A stretch of DNA of 6,812 nucleotides from Bacteroidota bacterium (GCA_006227965.1 SBFL01000387.1:1-6812), one strand, 5' to 3'; positions 1 through 6,007 are shown, counted from the first letter of the stretch. Notes: generated from the sequence alone by a model not told the origin. Program-made: numbers and translations.

Positions 1-743
1 TACAATACCTCGAGGATGGAGAGACAAACATCCAGCCCTATGAAATCAGCCAGTTGGAGGGGACCCATAGGATGTCCCATCCCGAGCTTCATCACCGTGT
101 CGATTTCCCGAACCCCGGCAATCCCGTGAAAAAGGCTCTCTATTGCCTCATTAATCATGGGCATCAGGATGCGGTTGGCAATGAACCCCGGATAATCATT
201 GACCTCCGTGGGTATTTTGCCAAGGTCTTCAGACAGCTTAAGAATGGTTTTTGTGACCGTCTCACTAGTGCTGTAGCCCCTGATCACTTCCACGAGCTTC
301 ATAATGGGCACAGGGTTCATGAAATGCATTCCGATGACCTTACCGGGCCGGGCCGTAACCGCCGCGATCTCTGTAATGGAGATCGAGGAGGTGTTGGTCG
401 CAAGAATGGTCTTTTCAGGGCAATGGGCATCCAGGTCCCTGAAGATCTGCTTTTTGAGGTCGGCGTCCTCCGTGGCTGCCTCCACCACAAGGTCTGAGTT
501 GGCAACCGCCTCAGCCAGGTTCGTCGAGGTCGTGATATTCCCAAGGACCTGGCCTACCCGGGCAGCATCGATCAACTCCTTGCTAACCATGCGCTGCAGG
601 TTTTTTTCAATGGTTGCCATTCCCCTTCGAAGGCTCTCCTCGGAAATGTCTATCAGCGATACCTCGAAATCCTTTTGGGCGAATACATGGGCAATTCCAT
701 TACCCATGGTACCGGCGCCTATGACGGCTATGTTTTTTATCAT
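1..743 (-). CDS. 3-hydroxyacyl-CoA (3-hydroxybutyryl-CoA) dehydrogenase, 3' end missing
   Basis: This gene starts at the ATG at 743-741 and runs off the left edge after 247 complete codons with no stop, so roughly the last 40-50 residues of a usual 280-300 residue protein are missing. The family oxidises (S)-3-hydroxyacyl-CoA to 3-ketoacyl-CoA with NAD(P)+ in the cytoplasm, in fatty-acid beta-oxidation or butanoate metabolism. I see the N-terminal dinucleotide-binding motif GAGTMG at residues 9-14, NTSS at 117-120, the catalytic segment GMHFMNPVPIMKLVE at 138-152 (His140 and Glu152 would be the catalytic dyad), and PGFIANR at 185-191 with the conserved Asn190. The ending GHPMGPLQLADFIGLD fits short monofunctional enzymes of the Hbd/PaaH type, not the large FadB fusion. 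It lies 27 bp behind the oxidoreductase gene on the same strand and is probably cotranscribed. Chain-length preference cannot be read from the sequence. Confidence 0.93.
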   Translation of the reverse strand, partial: MIKNIAVIGAGTMGNGIAHVFAQKDFEVSLIDISEESLRRGMATIEKNLQRMVSKELIDAARVGQVLGNITTSTNLAEAVANSDLVVEAATEDADLKKQIFRDLDAHCPEKTILATNTSSISITEIAAVTARPGKVIGMHFMNPVPIMKLVEVIRGYSTSETVTKTILKLSEDLGKIPTEVNDYPGFIANRILMPMINEAIESLFHGIAGVREIDTVMKLGMGHPMGPLQLADFIGLDVCLSILEVL

Positions 744-770
744 GGTTCGGATGAATTACAAGTTACTTAA

Positions 771-1748
771 TCAAAGCTTTCCGGGGCTTCCAAAGGCCTG
801 AATTACTTTAAGGGCCACATCGAGGGCCCGGGCTCCCTGTTGCAGTGGAACAGGTGGGGTTTCATCCTTTTCGATGGCCTGTGCCAACTGTTCCAGTTCA
901 TCCAGGATCGGATTATTGACAGGTATAGCCGGGTTTTCGAAATAGATTTGTTTCCGGTCCCCCTCGGCGTTTTGGAGGATCATATCAAATTCTCCTGGGT
1001 TGGAGGGTGCATCCTTCATTTTGACCACTTCCACCTTCCGTTCCAGGAAATCCACAGAAATATAGGCGTCCTTTTGGAAGAACCGCGATTTCCGCATGTT
1101 TTTCAGGGATATGCGACTGGCCGTCAGGTTTGCGACACACCCGTTTTCAAAGGCGATCCGGGCGTTGGCAATATCCGGCGAATTGCTGATTACGGAAACC
1201 CCGCTGGCCTGTATGTCTGCCACCTCGGAGTCAACCACGCTGAGGATGATGTCGATATCGTGGATCATCAGGTCGAGCACCACAGGCACATCAGTCCCCC
1301 TGGGGTTGAATTCGGCCAGGCGGTGCGTTTCGATGAACATGGGATTGATGATTTGCCCTCGTACGGCCTGAAAAGCAGGGTTGAACCGCTCCACATGGCC
1401 TACCTGTCCCTTAAGGCCTTTTTCTTCGAGAAGCCGGATGAGTTCTTCAGCCTCTTCAAACGTATGGGTTACCGGCTTTTCAATGAAGACATGCCGGCCC
1501 GCTTCAATGGCTTTTTTTGCACAGTCAAAATGGGAGAGGGTTGGGGTGACGATATCCACCACATCCACCGCGTCTATAAGTGCACTGATATTGTCGAAAT
1601 ATGGGATTCCGAATTCCTGGGATACGGATTTACCCTGTATGATGTCCGGGTCGTGGAACCCGATCAGATCGTAGCGGGAAGACTCCCCGAGCAGTCTCAA
1701 ATGGATTTTTCCCAGGTGCCCTGCACCCAATACGCCGGCTTTTAACAT
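771..1748 (-). CDS. Gfo/Idh/MocA family NAD(P)-dependent oxidoreductase
   Basis: A complete 325-residue protein of the usual family length, from ATG (1748-1746) to TGA (773-771). The N-terminal Rossmann fold carries GAGHLG at residues 8-13. The family's EKP motif (Glu90-Lys91-Pro92, in HVFIEKPVTH) supplies the conserved catalytic-site lysine. GHVERFNPA at 117-125 and DLMIHDIDI at 159-167 (with His163 and Asp164) form the substrate-side motifs of the C-terminal domain. These enzymes oxidise or reduce sugars, nucleotide sugars, inositols or related compounds in the cytoplasm. The GH(V/I)ERFNP plus D(L/V)MIHDID pattern resembles the nucleotide-sugar branch, including UDP-GlcNAc 3-dehydrogenases (GnnA), but no partner aminotransferase is visible here, so the substrate stays open. 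It is the first gene of a probable two-gene minus-strand unit, with the acyl-CoA dehydrogenase gene following. A consensus promoter box lies just upstream. Confidence 0.9.
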   Translation of the reverse strand: MLKAGVLGAGHLGKIHLRLLGESSRYDLIGFHDPDIIQGKSVSQEFGIPYFDNISALIDAVDVVDIVTPTLSHFDCAKKAIEAGRHVFIEKPVTHTFEEAEELIRLLEEKGLKGQVGHVERFNPAFQAVRGQIINPMFIETHRLAEFNPRGTDVPVVLDLMIHDIDIILSVVDSEVADIQASGVSVISNSPDIANARIAFENGCVANLTASRISLKNMRKSRFFQKDAYISVDFLERKVEVVKMKDAPSNPGEFDMILQNAEGDRKQIYFENPAIPVNNPILDELEQLAQAIEKDETPPVPLQQGARALDVALKVIQAFGSPGKL

Positions 1749-1770
1749 TTGGTGTTCCTTGGAGTTTGTT

Positions 1771-1778
1771 CAAAAATA
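1771..1778 (-). promoter_or_regulatory. Bacteroidota-type -7 promoter box for the oxidoreductase gene
   Basis: Read on the minus strand this is TATTTTTG, a full match to the Bacteroidota consensus TAnnTTTG. It lies 22 bp before the ATG at 1748, which would give a leader of roughly 15-20 nt. I see no clear TTG at the -33 position; only a TTA lies near the expected distance. The box is AT-rich and could match by chance, but its position is right for the gene. Confidence 0.45.
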
Positions 1779-1900
1779 AACATACTTTACGAGTTAACCC
1801 TTGATGGAAGCAGAAGTTCGGTCTGCGTTTTCATCCCGCCTGTTGCTGCACTTGTGGAAATCCGGCCAAAAAAAGAGAAGCCACTCTTGGGGAGATTTTC

Positions 1901-1908
1901 TAAATTCG
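1901..1908 (+). promoter_or_regulatory. Probable -7 promoter box for pcm
   Basis: TAAATTCG differs from the consensus TAnnTTTG at one base and is followed by CA, as often seen in flavobacteria. It lies 13 bp before the TTG start codon of pcm, so the transcript would have a leader of only about 5-10 nt. Its first three bases are also an in-frame TAA stop for the pcm frame, so pcm cannot be extended upstream through it. I found no TTG at the right -33 spacing. Confidence 0.4.
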
Positions 1909-1921
1909 CAAAAAAACGGTC

Positions 1922-2563
1922 TTGAGGGATACACTGAAACACCAGGGCAAACGAAACCAGTTGCTTGAATTGATCGCCTCGAAGGGCATCCGGGATAAAT
2001 CCGTCCTGGCAGCTATCGGGGCCGTGCCCAGGCATTTATTCATGGACAGCGGTTTTGAGGACCACGCATATCAGGACAAGGCTTTCCCGATTGCGGCCGG
2101 GCAGACGATCTCGCAGCCTTATACCGTGGCCTACCAGACAGAACTGCTGCAGGTCAAACCGGGCGATAAAATCCTGGAAATAGGGACGGGAAGTGGTTAC
2201 CAGACGGCCGTTTTACTCAGGCTAAAGGCCAAGGTTTACACTGTGGAACGCCAATTGAGCCTCTATAAAAAGACCAGCCTGTTCTTTAAAAAAATGGGGT
2301 ACAGGCCCAAGCGCTATGTGTTTGGGGACGGGTATAAAGGACTTCCCGAAGATGCCCCCTTTGACGGAATTCTCGTTACGGCTGGCGCCCCGCGCATCCC
2401 CAAGCCACTGCTATCCCAGCTCAGGGTGGGGGGAAGGCTGGTTATTCCCGTCGGGGAGGAAGAGCAAACCATGATGCTGATCACCCGTACCTCAGAAAAG
2501 GAATTTCAAAGGCGTGAATGCGGTTCCTTTCGATTTGTTCCGCTGCTCGAGGACAAAAACTGA
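1922..2563 (+). CDS. pcm: Protein-L-isoaspartate O-methyltransferase
   Basis: Pcm transfers a methyl group from S-adenosylmethionine to L-isoaspartyl residues in damaged proteins, starting their repair to aspartate; it is cytoplasmic. The 213-residue length is normal. Visible motifs are VPRHLF at 35-40, the family signature GQTISQPY at 60-67, the SAM-binding motif I LEIGTGSGYQ at 85-94, GDGYKG at 136-141, APFDGILVTAGAP at 145-157 and GRLVIPVG at 171-178. The start is a TTG at 1922-1924. An in-frame stop lies 21 bp upstream with no ATG or GTG between, and the first residues (RDTLKHQGKRNQL) match where flavobacterial Pcm proteins normally begin, so I accept the TTG. The gene converges on smpB with only 10 bp between the stop codons. 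It is divergent from the oxidoreductase gene. Confidence 0.95.
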   Translation: MRDTLKHQGKRNQLLELIASKGIRDKSVLAAIGAVPRHLFMDSGFEDHAYQDKAFPIAAGQTISQPYTVAYQTELLQVKPGDKILEIGTGSGYQTAVLLRLKAKVYTVERQLSLYKKTSLFFKKMGYRPKRYVFGDGYKGLPEDAPFDGILVTAGAPRIPKPLLSQLRVGGRLVIPVGEEEQTMMLITRTSEKEFQRRECGSFRFVPLLEDKN

Positions 2564-2573
2564 CTCCCCCGGC

Positions 2574-3035
2574 CTAGTTGTTGAATTGTTTCTTGATCCG
2601 GTCCAGCTGCCTTTTGGATTCCCTGGTCTTTATGGTTTCCCGCTTATCGTAGCTTTTCTTACCCTTTGCCAGCGCGATTTTCAGTTTGGCAAGGCCGCGC
2701 TCGTTAATAAAGAGGTTGAGGGGAACGATCGTATTCCCACTGGCCTGAACGGCCCTGTGGAGTTTTCTCAATTCCTGTTTCCGTAACAGGAGCTTCCGTG
2801 CGGCCTTGGGCTGGTGGTTGAAATGGGAGCTGTGGCTGTAGGGATCTACCTGCATATTTATAACAAACAGTTCCCCTTTCTCATTGAACTCGCAAAACCC
2901 CTCGGAAATGGAAGCTTTCCCCTCCCGTATGGACTTGATCTCAGTTCCGGACAGCACAATGCCAGCCACATAGGTGTCCAGCAGCTCATAGTCGAAACGC
3001 GCCCGCTTGTTCTTTATGTTGATCCGCTTCTGCAT
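2574..3035 (-). CDS. smpB: SsrA (tmRNA)-binding protein SmpB
   Basis: SmpB binds tmRNA and places it in the A site of stalled ribosomes for trans-translation, which tags the nascent chain for degradation. I choose the ATG at 3035-3033, giving 153 residues beginning [18 protein letters not shown], the usual start in this phylum. A TTG at 3044-3042 is in frame but sits inside the promoter box. The core OB-fold signatures are [14 protein letters not shown] at 30-43, FCEF at 47-50, a His-rich stretch followed by the KLLLRKQEL segment around 71-89, and [23 protein letters not shown] at 114-136 (key part [12 protein letters not shown]). The tail from about 137 is basic ([10 protein letters not shown]), as expected for the part that enters the decoding centre. 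The tmRNA gene itself is not in this window. smpB is convergent with pcm and divergent from the lipoprotein gene. Confidence 0.97.
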   Translation of the reverse strand: MQKRINIKNKRARFDYELLDTYVAGIVLSGTEIKSIREGKASISEGFCEFNEKGELFVINMQVDPYSHSSHFNHQPKAARKLLLRKQELRKLHRAVQASGNTIVPLNLFINERGLAKLKIALAKGKKSYDKRETIKTRESKRQLDRIKKQFNN

Positions 3036-3041
3036 CGGATG

Positions 3042-3049
3042 CAAAAGTA
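3042..3049 (-). promoter_or_regulatory. Bacteroidota -7 promoter box for smpB
   Basis: On the minus strand this reads TACTTTTG followed by CA, a full match to TAnnTTTG. Only 6 bp separate it from the ATG at 3035, so transcription would begin within a few bases of the start codon or at it. The -33 region has TTCG at about the right distance (18 bp), one base away from the TTG core. Its position explains why the in-frame TTG at 3044 cannot be the start. Confidence 0.6.
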
Positions 3050-3110
3050 GTTAAAATAGAGACTTCCGAAGATTATTCAGGGGTACCCGTGCTATTTGAT
3101 GGGAAAACGC

Positions 3111-3118
3111 CACCTTTG
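3111..3118 (+). promoter_or_regulatory. Possible -7 promoter box for the DUF6503-like lipoprotein gene
   Basis: CACCTTTG followed by CA has one mismatch to TAnnTTTG and lies 20 bp before the ATG at 3139, a reasonable distance. No TTG is found at a good -33 spacing; the nearest, at about 3096-3098, is too close. Supported mainly by position. Confidence 0.3.
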
Positions 3119-3138
3119 CACAAAAATTTTTCAGCAGG

Positions 3139-3888
3139 ATGAAAAAGTTTCTCGGCATTTGGCTGGTACTCTTCCTAATAGCTTGTAATGAACAACCCCG
3201 CCCAACGGCAGATGCCCAGCGCATCATCGATTTGGCCATTGAGGCCTCGGGGGGCGACCGCTATAAGAACAGCCGCATACAGTTCACGTTCCGGGACCGG
3301 AACTACATCGCCTACCGCGCAGATGGAAAGCGGGTCCTCAAGCGGGTAATAGAGACAGATTCGGGCCTGGTTGAAGATGTCATTTCCGGCCTCTCCTTTG
3401 ATCGGACCGTCGAAGGCGTTTCGCAACAACTGGCAGATACTACCAGGCAGAAGCTTTCTGATGCCGTGAATTCCGTGCATTACTTCGCCTACCTGCCCAA
3501 CGGGCTTAATGATGCAGCGGTGAACAAAACCTATCTGGGCCTGGTCAGCATAGGGGATTCCCAATACCATAAAATAAAGGTGACCTTCGATCGGGAAGGC
3601 GGAGGCACTGATTTTGAGGATATTTTTGTCTACTGGTTTAACGAGGAAACCAATCTCCCGGATTTCCTGGCATATGAGTACCATACCAACGGAGGAGGCA
3701 TGCGGTTCCGGGAAGCATACAACGAACGGAGGGTAGGCGGAATACGCTTTGTGGATTACCGGAATTTCAAATACGAAGGCCCCCTGCCGGTCACTTCCCT
3801 GGACAGCCTGTATATGGCCGGGCATCTGGAAGCACTATCCGAGATCGAGTTGGAGGATATCGAGGTTATTCCGGACAGTTACAATTGA
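3139..3888 (+). CDS. DUF6503-like flavobacterial lipoprotein of unknown function
   Basis: A 249-residue protein with a lipoprotein signal peptide: Lys2-Lys3, a hydrophobic stretch to residue 14 and a lipobox ending LIAC, so Cys16 would be acylated after cleavage. The segment after Cys16 is NEQPRP, which lacks the clear K-(D/E)2 surface-export signal of Bacteroidota, so it may stay in the periplasm. The mature part has IIDLAIEASGGDRY at 29-42, VNSVHYFAYLPNGLNDAAVNK at 110-130 (core HYFAYLP), VTFDREGGGTDFEDIFVYW at 148-166 and YHTNGGGMRFREAYNER at 181-197. From memory these match a conserved flavobacterial family listed as DUF6503, whose members are sometimes called deoxyribose-phosphate aldolase. 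I see no aldolase active-site motif and consider that label unsafe. The fold is probably a beta-rich lipoprotein fold, but this is inference. It is divergent from smpB and overlaps the end of the convergent phosphatase gene by 23 bp. Confidence 0.85.
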   Translation: MKKFLGIWLVLFLIACNEQPRPTADAQRIIDLAIEASGGDRYKNSRIQFTFRDRNYIAYRADGKRVLKRVIETDSGLVEDVISGLSFDRTVEGVSQQLADTTRQKLSDAVNSVHYFAYLPNGLNDAAVNKTYLGLVSIGDSQYHKIKVTFDREGGGTDFEDIFVYWFNEETNLPDFLAYEYHTNGGGMRFREAYNERRVGGIRFVDYRNFKYEGPLPVTSLDSLYMAGHLEALSEIELEDIEVIPDSYN

Positions 3889-4411
3889 ACTGAAGGCGGC
3901 TTACCGAAGTGTTAGTGCCGAGTACCGTAACGATAAAGAGCCCGCCATTGTCATCGTCATCCATTTGTGGGTAGCGGTCTTCCCCGATCAGGCGGTTAGC
4001 CAGGTCCGGCGTGGTATTGCTGTGGCCAACCACCAGTACGGTTTTCCCAAGGGTCTCTGATCTAAAGGCACTGATGTCCAAATTTGCCGGATCGTAGTAG
4101 GTTACGTTTATGTCCTGCTTGATCGATACCGGGGCCGCGGTCATCCGGGTTCTTTCATAGTCGGTTGAATAAATGGCATCCAGGGATACTTCTTCCAGGA
4201 TTTCGGCCCAGTGCATGGCCCTGCCCATTCCTTTCTGATTGAGCTCCGGATCTGGGTTGTCCGGATTTGAACGGTCTTTTTCGGCATGCCGGATCAGGTA
4301 GTAGGTACTGATCACTGGTGCAATTTCCCCGACAGGCTCCACAGTTTCTTCCTTACAGGAAAAGAGCATTAACAAGCAAATTCCGAATATTATTGAGGGA
4401 AAAATTTTCAT
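3866..4411 (-). CDS. Histidine phosphatase (phosphoglycerate-mutase-like) lipoprotein
   Basis: A 181-residue protein from ATG (4411-4409) to TAA (3868-3866). The N-terminus is a lipoprotein signal with a lipobox ending LFSC; Cys19 is followed by Lys-Glu-Glu, which fits the Bacteroidota export signal K-(D/E)2 and predicts outward display on the outer membrane. The catalytic domain begins with YYLIRHAEK: Arg41 and His42 form the RHA variant of the RHG motif, and His42 would be the phosphorylated residue. DAIYSTDYERTRMTA at 78-92 holds the conserved Arg residues, and VLVVGHSNT at 126-134 gives the second catalytic His130. The small size resembles SixA-like or generic branch-2 histidine phosphatases. 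An acidic run, Asp151-Asp154, precedes the last strand. Substrate is unknown; a secreted phosphomonoesterase is the simplest reading. A consensus promoter box lies about 49 bp upstream of the ATG. Confidence 0.9.
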   Translation of the reverse strand: MKIFPSIIFGICLLMLFSCKEETVEPVGEIAPVISTYYLIRHAEKDRSNPDNPDPELNQKGMGRAMHWAEILEEVSLDAIYSTDYERTRMTAAPVSIKQDINVTYYDPANLDISAFRSETLGKTVLVVGHSNTTPDLANRLIGEDRYPQMDDDDNGGLFIVTVLGTNTSVSRLQFNCNCPE

Positions 4412-4421
4412 AGTTTTGCGC

Positions 4422-4452
4422 TTTACGTAAATTTAAGTGACCGCACCGCGGT
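4422..4452. promoter_or_regulatory. Two short perfect palindromes in the phosphatase 5' leader
   Basis: TTTACGTAAA at 4422-4431 (10 bp) and ACCGCGGT at 4445-4452 (8 bp) are both perfect palindromes. They lie between the proposed phosphatase promoter box (4460-4467) and its start codon, so a protein bound to either could block transcription. Short palindromes also occur by chance, and no regulator can be named. Confidence 0.2.
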
Positions 4453-4459
4453 AGCTGAG

Positions 4460-4467
4460 CAAATATA
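4460..4467 (-). promoter_or_regulatory. Bacteroidota -7 promoter box for the histidine phosphatase gene
   Basis: On the minus strand this reads TATATTTG, a full match to TAnnTTTG. It would start transcription near 4453-4456, giving a leader of about 42-45 nt before the ATG at 4411. The -33 region lacks a clear TTG. No comparable plus-strand box was seen for the divergent barrel gene starting at 4501. Confidence 0.5.
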
Positions 4468-4500
4468 GCATTTCATAATCATTGTTTTTACATACGGCTG

Positions 4501-5976
4501 ATGGGAATAAGGGGATTCTGCGCATTGTTTTTATTGATGACTGCCACAGCAGTTTCCCAGACCCTGGAGTTGCCTCAGGATTTCAGACAGCACAACCTTC
4601 TTGATTACAATTCCAACCTGCTGAATCCGGTACTATCGCTTCAGCAACCGGCACAACAACAGCTCGCCCTTTGGACGCGCTGGCAATGGCAGAGCATAGA
4701 CGCCGATCCCACCACGCTCTATTTGAGTTACCTCCGCAATGAGGGTGATGTGGCCTTCGGAGCGGGCTTCTTCCAGCACAATACAGGGCTGTTTCAGCAA
4801 AATGGGGGGGTTTTGAATTTCGCCTACCGCCTTTCCCTCGGAAATGATTTTGGCCTGGCAATTGGAATGAACCTTTTCGGGTATCAGCGCCAACTGGCCG
4901 ATGACCGATTTATCCCTGGGGAGCCCGTTTTGCCCATAGAAGATGAGGTTAATGACTTTATCATACAGGTGGCCCCGGGCCTTGAAGTACAGGTGGAGCG
5001 TTTTGCGCTGGGAGTCTCCTTTGAGAACCTTGTCGATTATAATTTCGCCGAAAGTGAAGCCGTAACTGCCTCAGACGAGAAAACCATCACCGTCATGGGG
5101 CGGTATGCCTTTCTGGTTTCTGAAAATGCCGCCGGACGCCAGACGTTCCTGCAACCCCAGTTATACTATCGGAGGATACCCATATATGACAATCAGGTCG
5201 GCCTGGGCGCCGTTTGGTCTGCGCCTTCATACTGGGTTCAGACCGGATACAACAGTTTTTATGGGTTTGCCCTCGGGGCCGGGGCCAGGCTTTTTGACCG
5301 CGTTTCCATAGGAGGGCTCATGGAATTTGGTTCCAATGATAACGACGTGGGCGGAAATACCAGCTATGAGGTCGTTCTGGCATTTTCCTTCGGGCGCAAA
5401 CGACCAGAACCTCCCAAGGAAGAACCCGAGGAAGAACTCATTGTTCAGCAGGCGGAGCCGGATCCTGAGCAGGCGGAAATCGCAACAGAAATCGATGCCC
5501 AGCAGCGCGCCATAGAAGAGGCTGCCCTCAGACAGGATTCCCTGATTGCCGCGGCCAGGGAGCAGGAACTTGCCCTTCAGCAAAGGAGGGATTCCATCCA
5601 GCAGATGCAAGAGGCCGCCCTGGCACTCAGGAAGAGTCAGGATTCCATCCGGGAGGCGGAAGAGGCCGCCCTGGCCCTGAGGGAAAAAGTAGTGCCCGAG
5701 AAAGGAGAGAAGTATCAGGAAGTAAGCCAGGCAGAAGGATTGGAGCCCGGATTCTACCTGATCGCAAATGTGTTCAGCACGAAGCGGTATTATACCCTAT
5801 TTATGCAGCGCCTTCAGGACAAGGGATTGGAACCCAAGTCCTTTTACAGGAGTACCAATAAATTCAATTACGTATACCTCAGACGCTACAACAGCATAGA
5901 GGAGGCCCGCAGGGCGCGGGACAGCAAGTTCGAGGGGCGCTATCAGGGAGAACTCTGGATATTCCGTGTACGCTAG
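4501..5976 (+). CDS. PorP/SprF-like outer-membrane protein with coiled linker and C-terminal SPOR-like domain
   Basis: A 491-residue predicted envelope protein. Residues 1-19 are a signal peptide, with likely cleavage AVS|Q between 19 and 20. Residues about 21-300 form a beta-barrel-like region resembling PorP/SprF proteins of the type IX secretion and gliding system: QDFRQHNLLDYNSNLLNPVLS near the mature N-terminus (core LLNPVLS), many alternating aromatic/glycine strands, and a last strand ending AFSFGRK at about 300. Residues 301-325 are Pro/Glu-rich. Residues about 326-396 are a charged helical stretch with three 17-18 residue repeats built around (R/Q)DS(I/L). Residues about 415-491 look like a SPOR domain, a peptidoglycan-binding fold: GFYLIANVFSTKRYYTLFMQRL, then YVYLRRYNSIEEARRAR, ending LWIFRV. 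PorP/SprF proteins are usually 300-350 residues, so the extra C-terminal 190 residues are the notable part. No T9SS gene or large adhesin lies nearby. Its exact role is unknown; a wall-attached outer-membrane protein is inference. Confidence 0.85.
   Translation: MGIRGFCALFLLMTATAVSQTLELPQDFRQHNLLDYNSNLLNPVLSLQQPAQQQLALWTRWQWQSIDADPTTLYLSYLRNEGDVAFGAGFFQHNTGLFQQNGGVLNFAYRLSLGNDFGLAIGMNLFGYQRQLADDRFIPGEPVLPIEDEVNDFIIQVAPGLEVQVERFALGVSFENLVDYNFAESEAVTASDEKTITVMGRYAFLVSENAAGRQTFLQPQLYYRRIPIYDNQVGLGAVWSAPSYWVQTGYNSFYGFALGAGARLFDRVSIGGLMEFGSNDNDVGGNTSYEVVLAFSFGRKRPEPPKEEPEEELIVQQAEPDPEQAEIATEIDAQQRAIEEAALRQDSLIAAAREQELALQQRRDSIQQMQEAALALRKSQDSIREAEEAALALREKVVPEKGEKYQEVSQAEGLEPGFYLIANVFSTKRYYTLFMQRLQDKGLEPKSFYRSTNKFNYVYLRRYNSIEEARRARDSKFEGRYQGELWIFRVR
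5530..5685 (+). repeat. Three imperfect tandem repeats (54, 51 and 51 bp) within the barrel/SPOR gene
   Basis: The coding sequence repeats units of 18, 17 and 17 codons covering residues 344-361, 362-378 and 379-395. The second and third units are closest: GATTCCATCC at 5590 and 5641, and GAGGCCGCCCTGGC at 5611 and 5662, both 51 bp apart. The encoded theme is xxDS(I/L) followed by an Ala/Glu/Leu helix, EAALALR in the last two copies. All spacings are multiples of three, so copy changes would lengthen the linker without a frameshift. Confidence 0.8.
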
Positions 5977-5981
5977 GCGCC

Positions 5982-6007
5982 GCTGAAGGTAATCTCAGCT
6001 TTTTATT
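5982..6007 (+). terminator. Possible weak intrinsic terminator after the barrel/SPOR gene
   Basis: GCTGA (5982-5986) and TCAGC (5995-5999) can form a 5-bp stem with an 8-nt loop, followed directly by TTTTTATTT. It begins 5 bp after the stop codon of the plus-strand gene. The right arm and T-tract overlap the stop codon and last codons of the convergent tetR gene. The stem is short, so efficiency is doubtful. Confidence 0.4.

Noticed and set aside
54..801. Two overlapping plus-strand open frames (147 and 165 codons) opposite the acyl-CoA dehydrogenase gene
   Set aside because: The minus-strand frame here encodes an unmistakable 3-hydroxyacyl-CoA dehydrogenase with its catalytic His and Glu. 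The plus-strand products look like antisense translation.
840..1745. A 301-codon plus-strand open frame opposite the oxidoreductase gene
   Set aside because: It lies wholly antisense to a gene with clear Rossmann and EKP motifs. Its translation shows no recognisable domain; it is a by-product of GC-rich codon use.
2564..2573. Search for a terminator between the convergent pcm and smpB stop codons
   Set aside because: The gap is 10 bp and C-rich, and no inverted repeat with a T-tract is visible around it.
3033..3044. Upstream TTG start for SmpB that would add three residues
   Set aside because: The TTG lies within the promoter box TACTTTTG, and SmpB proteins of this phylum begin at the MQK(R/K)INI methionine.
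3175..3825. A 216-codon minus-strand open frame inside the DUF6503-like lipoprotein gene
   Set aside because: It is antisense to a gene with a good signal peptide and conserved motifs, and shows no domain of its own.
3139..3888. Deoxyribose-phosphate aldolase label sometimes attached to this lipoprotein family
   Set aside because: It is a predicted lipoprotein with a beta-rich sequence and no aldolase lysine motif that I can see.
3876..3892. CAGTT/AACTG inverted repeat at the end of the two convergent lipoprotein genes, considered as a bidirectional terminator
   Set aside because: The stem is only 5 bp, AT-rich and without a T-tract on either side.
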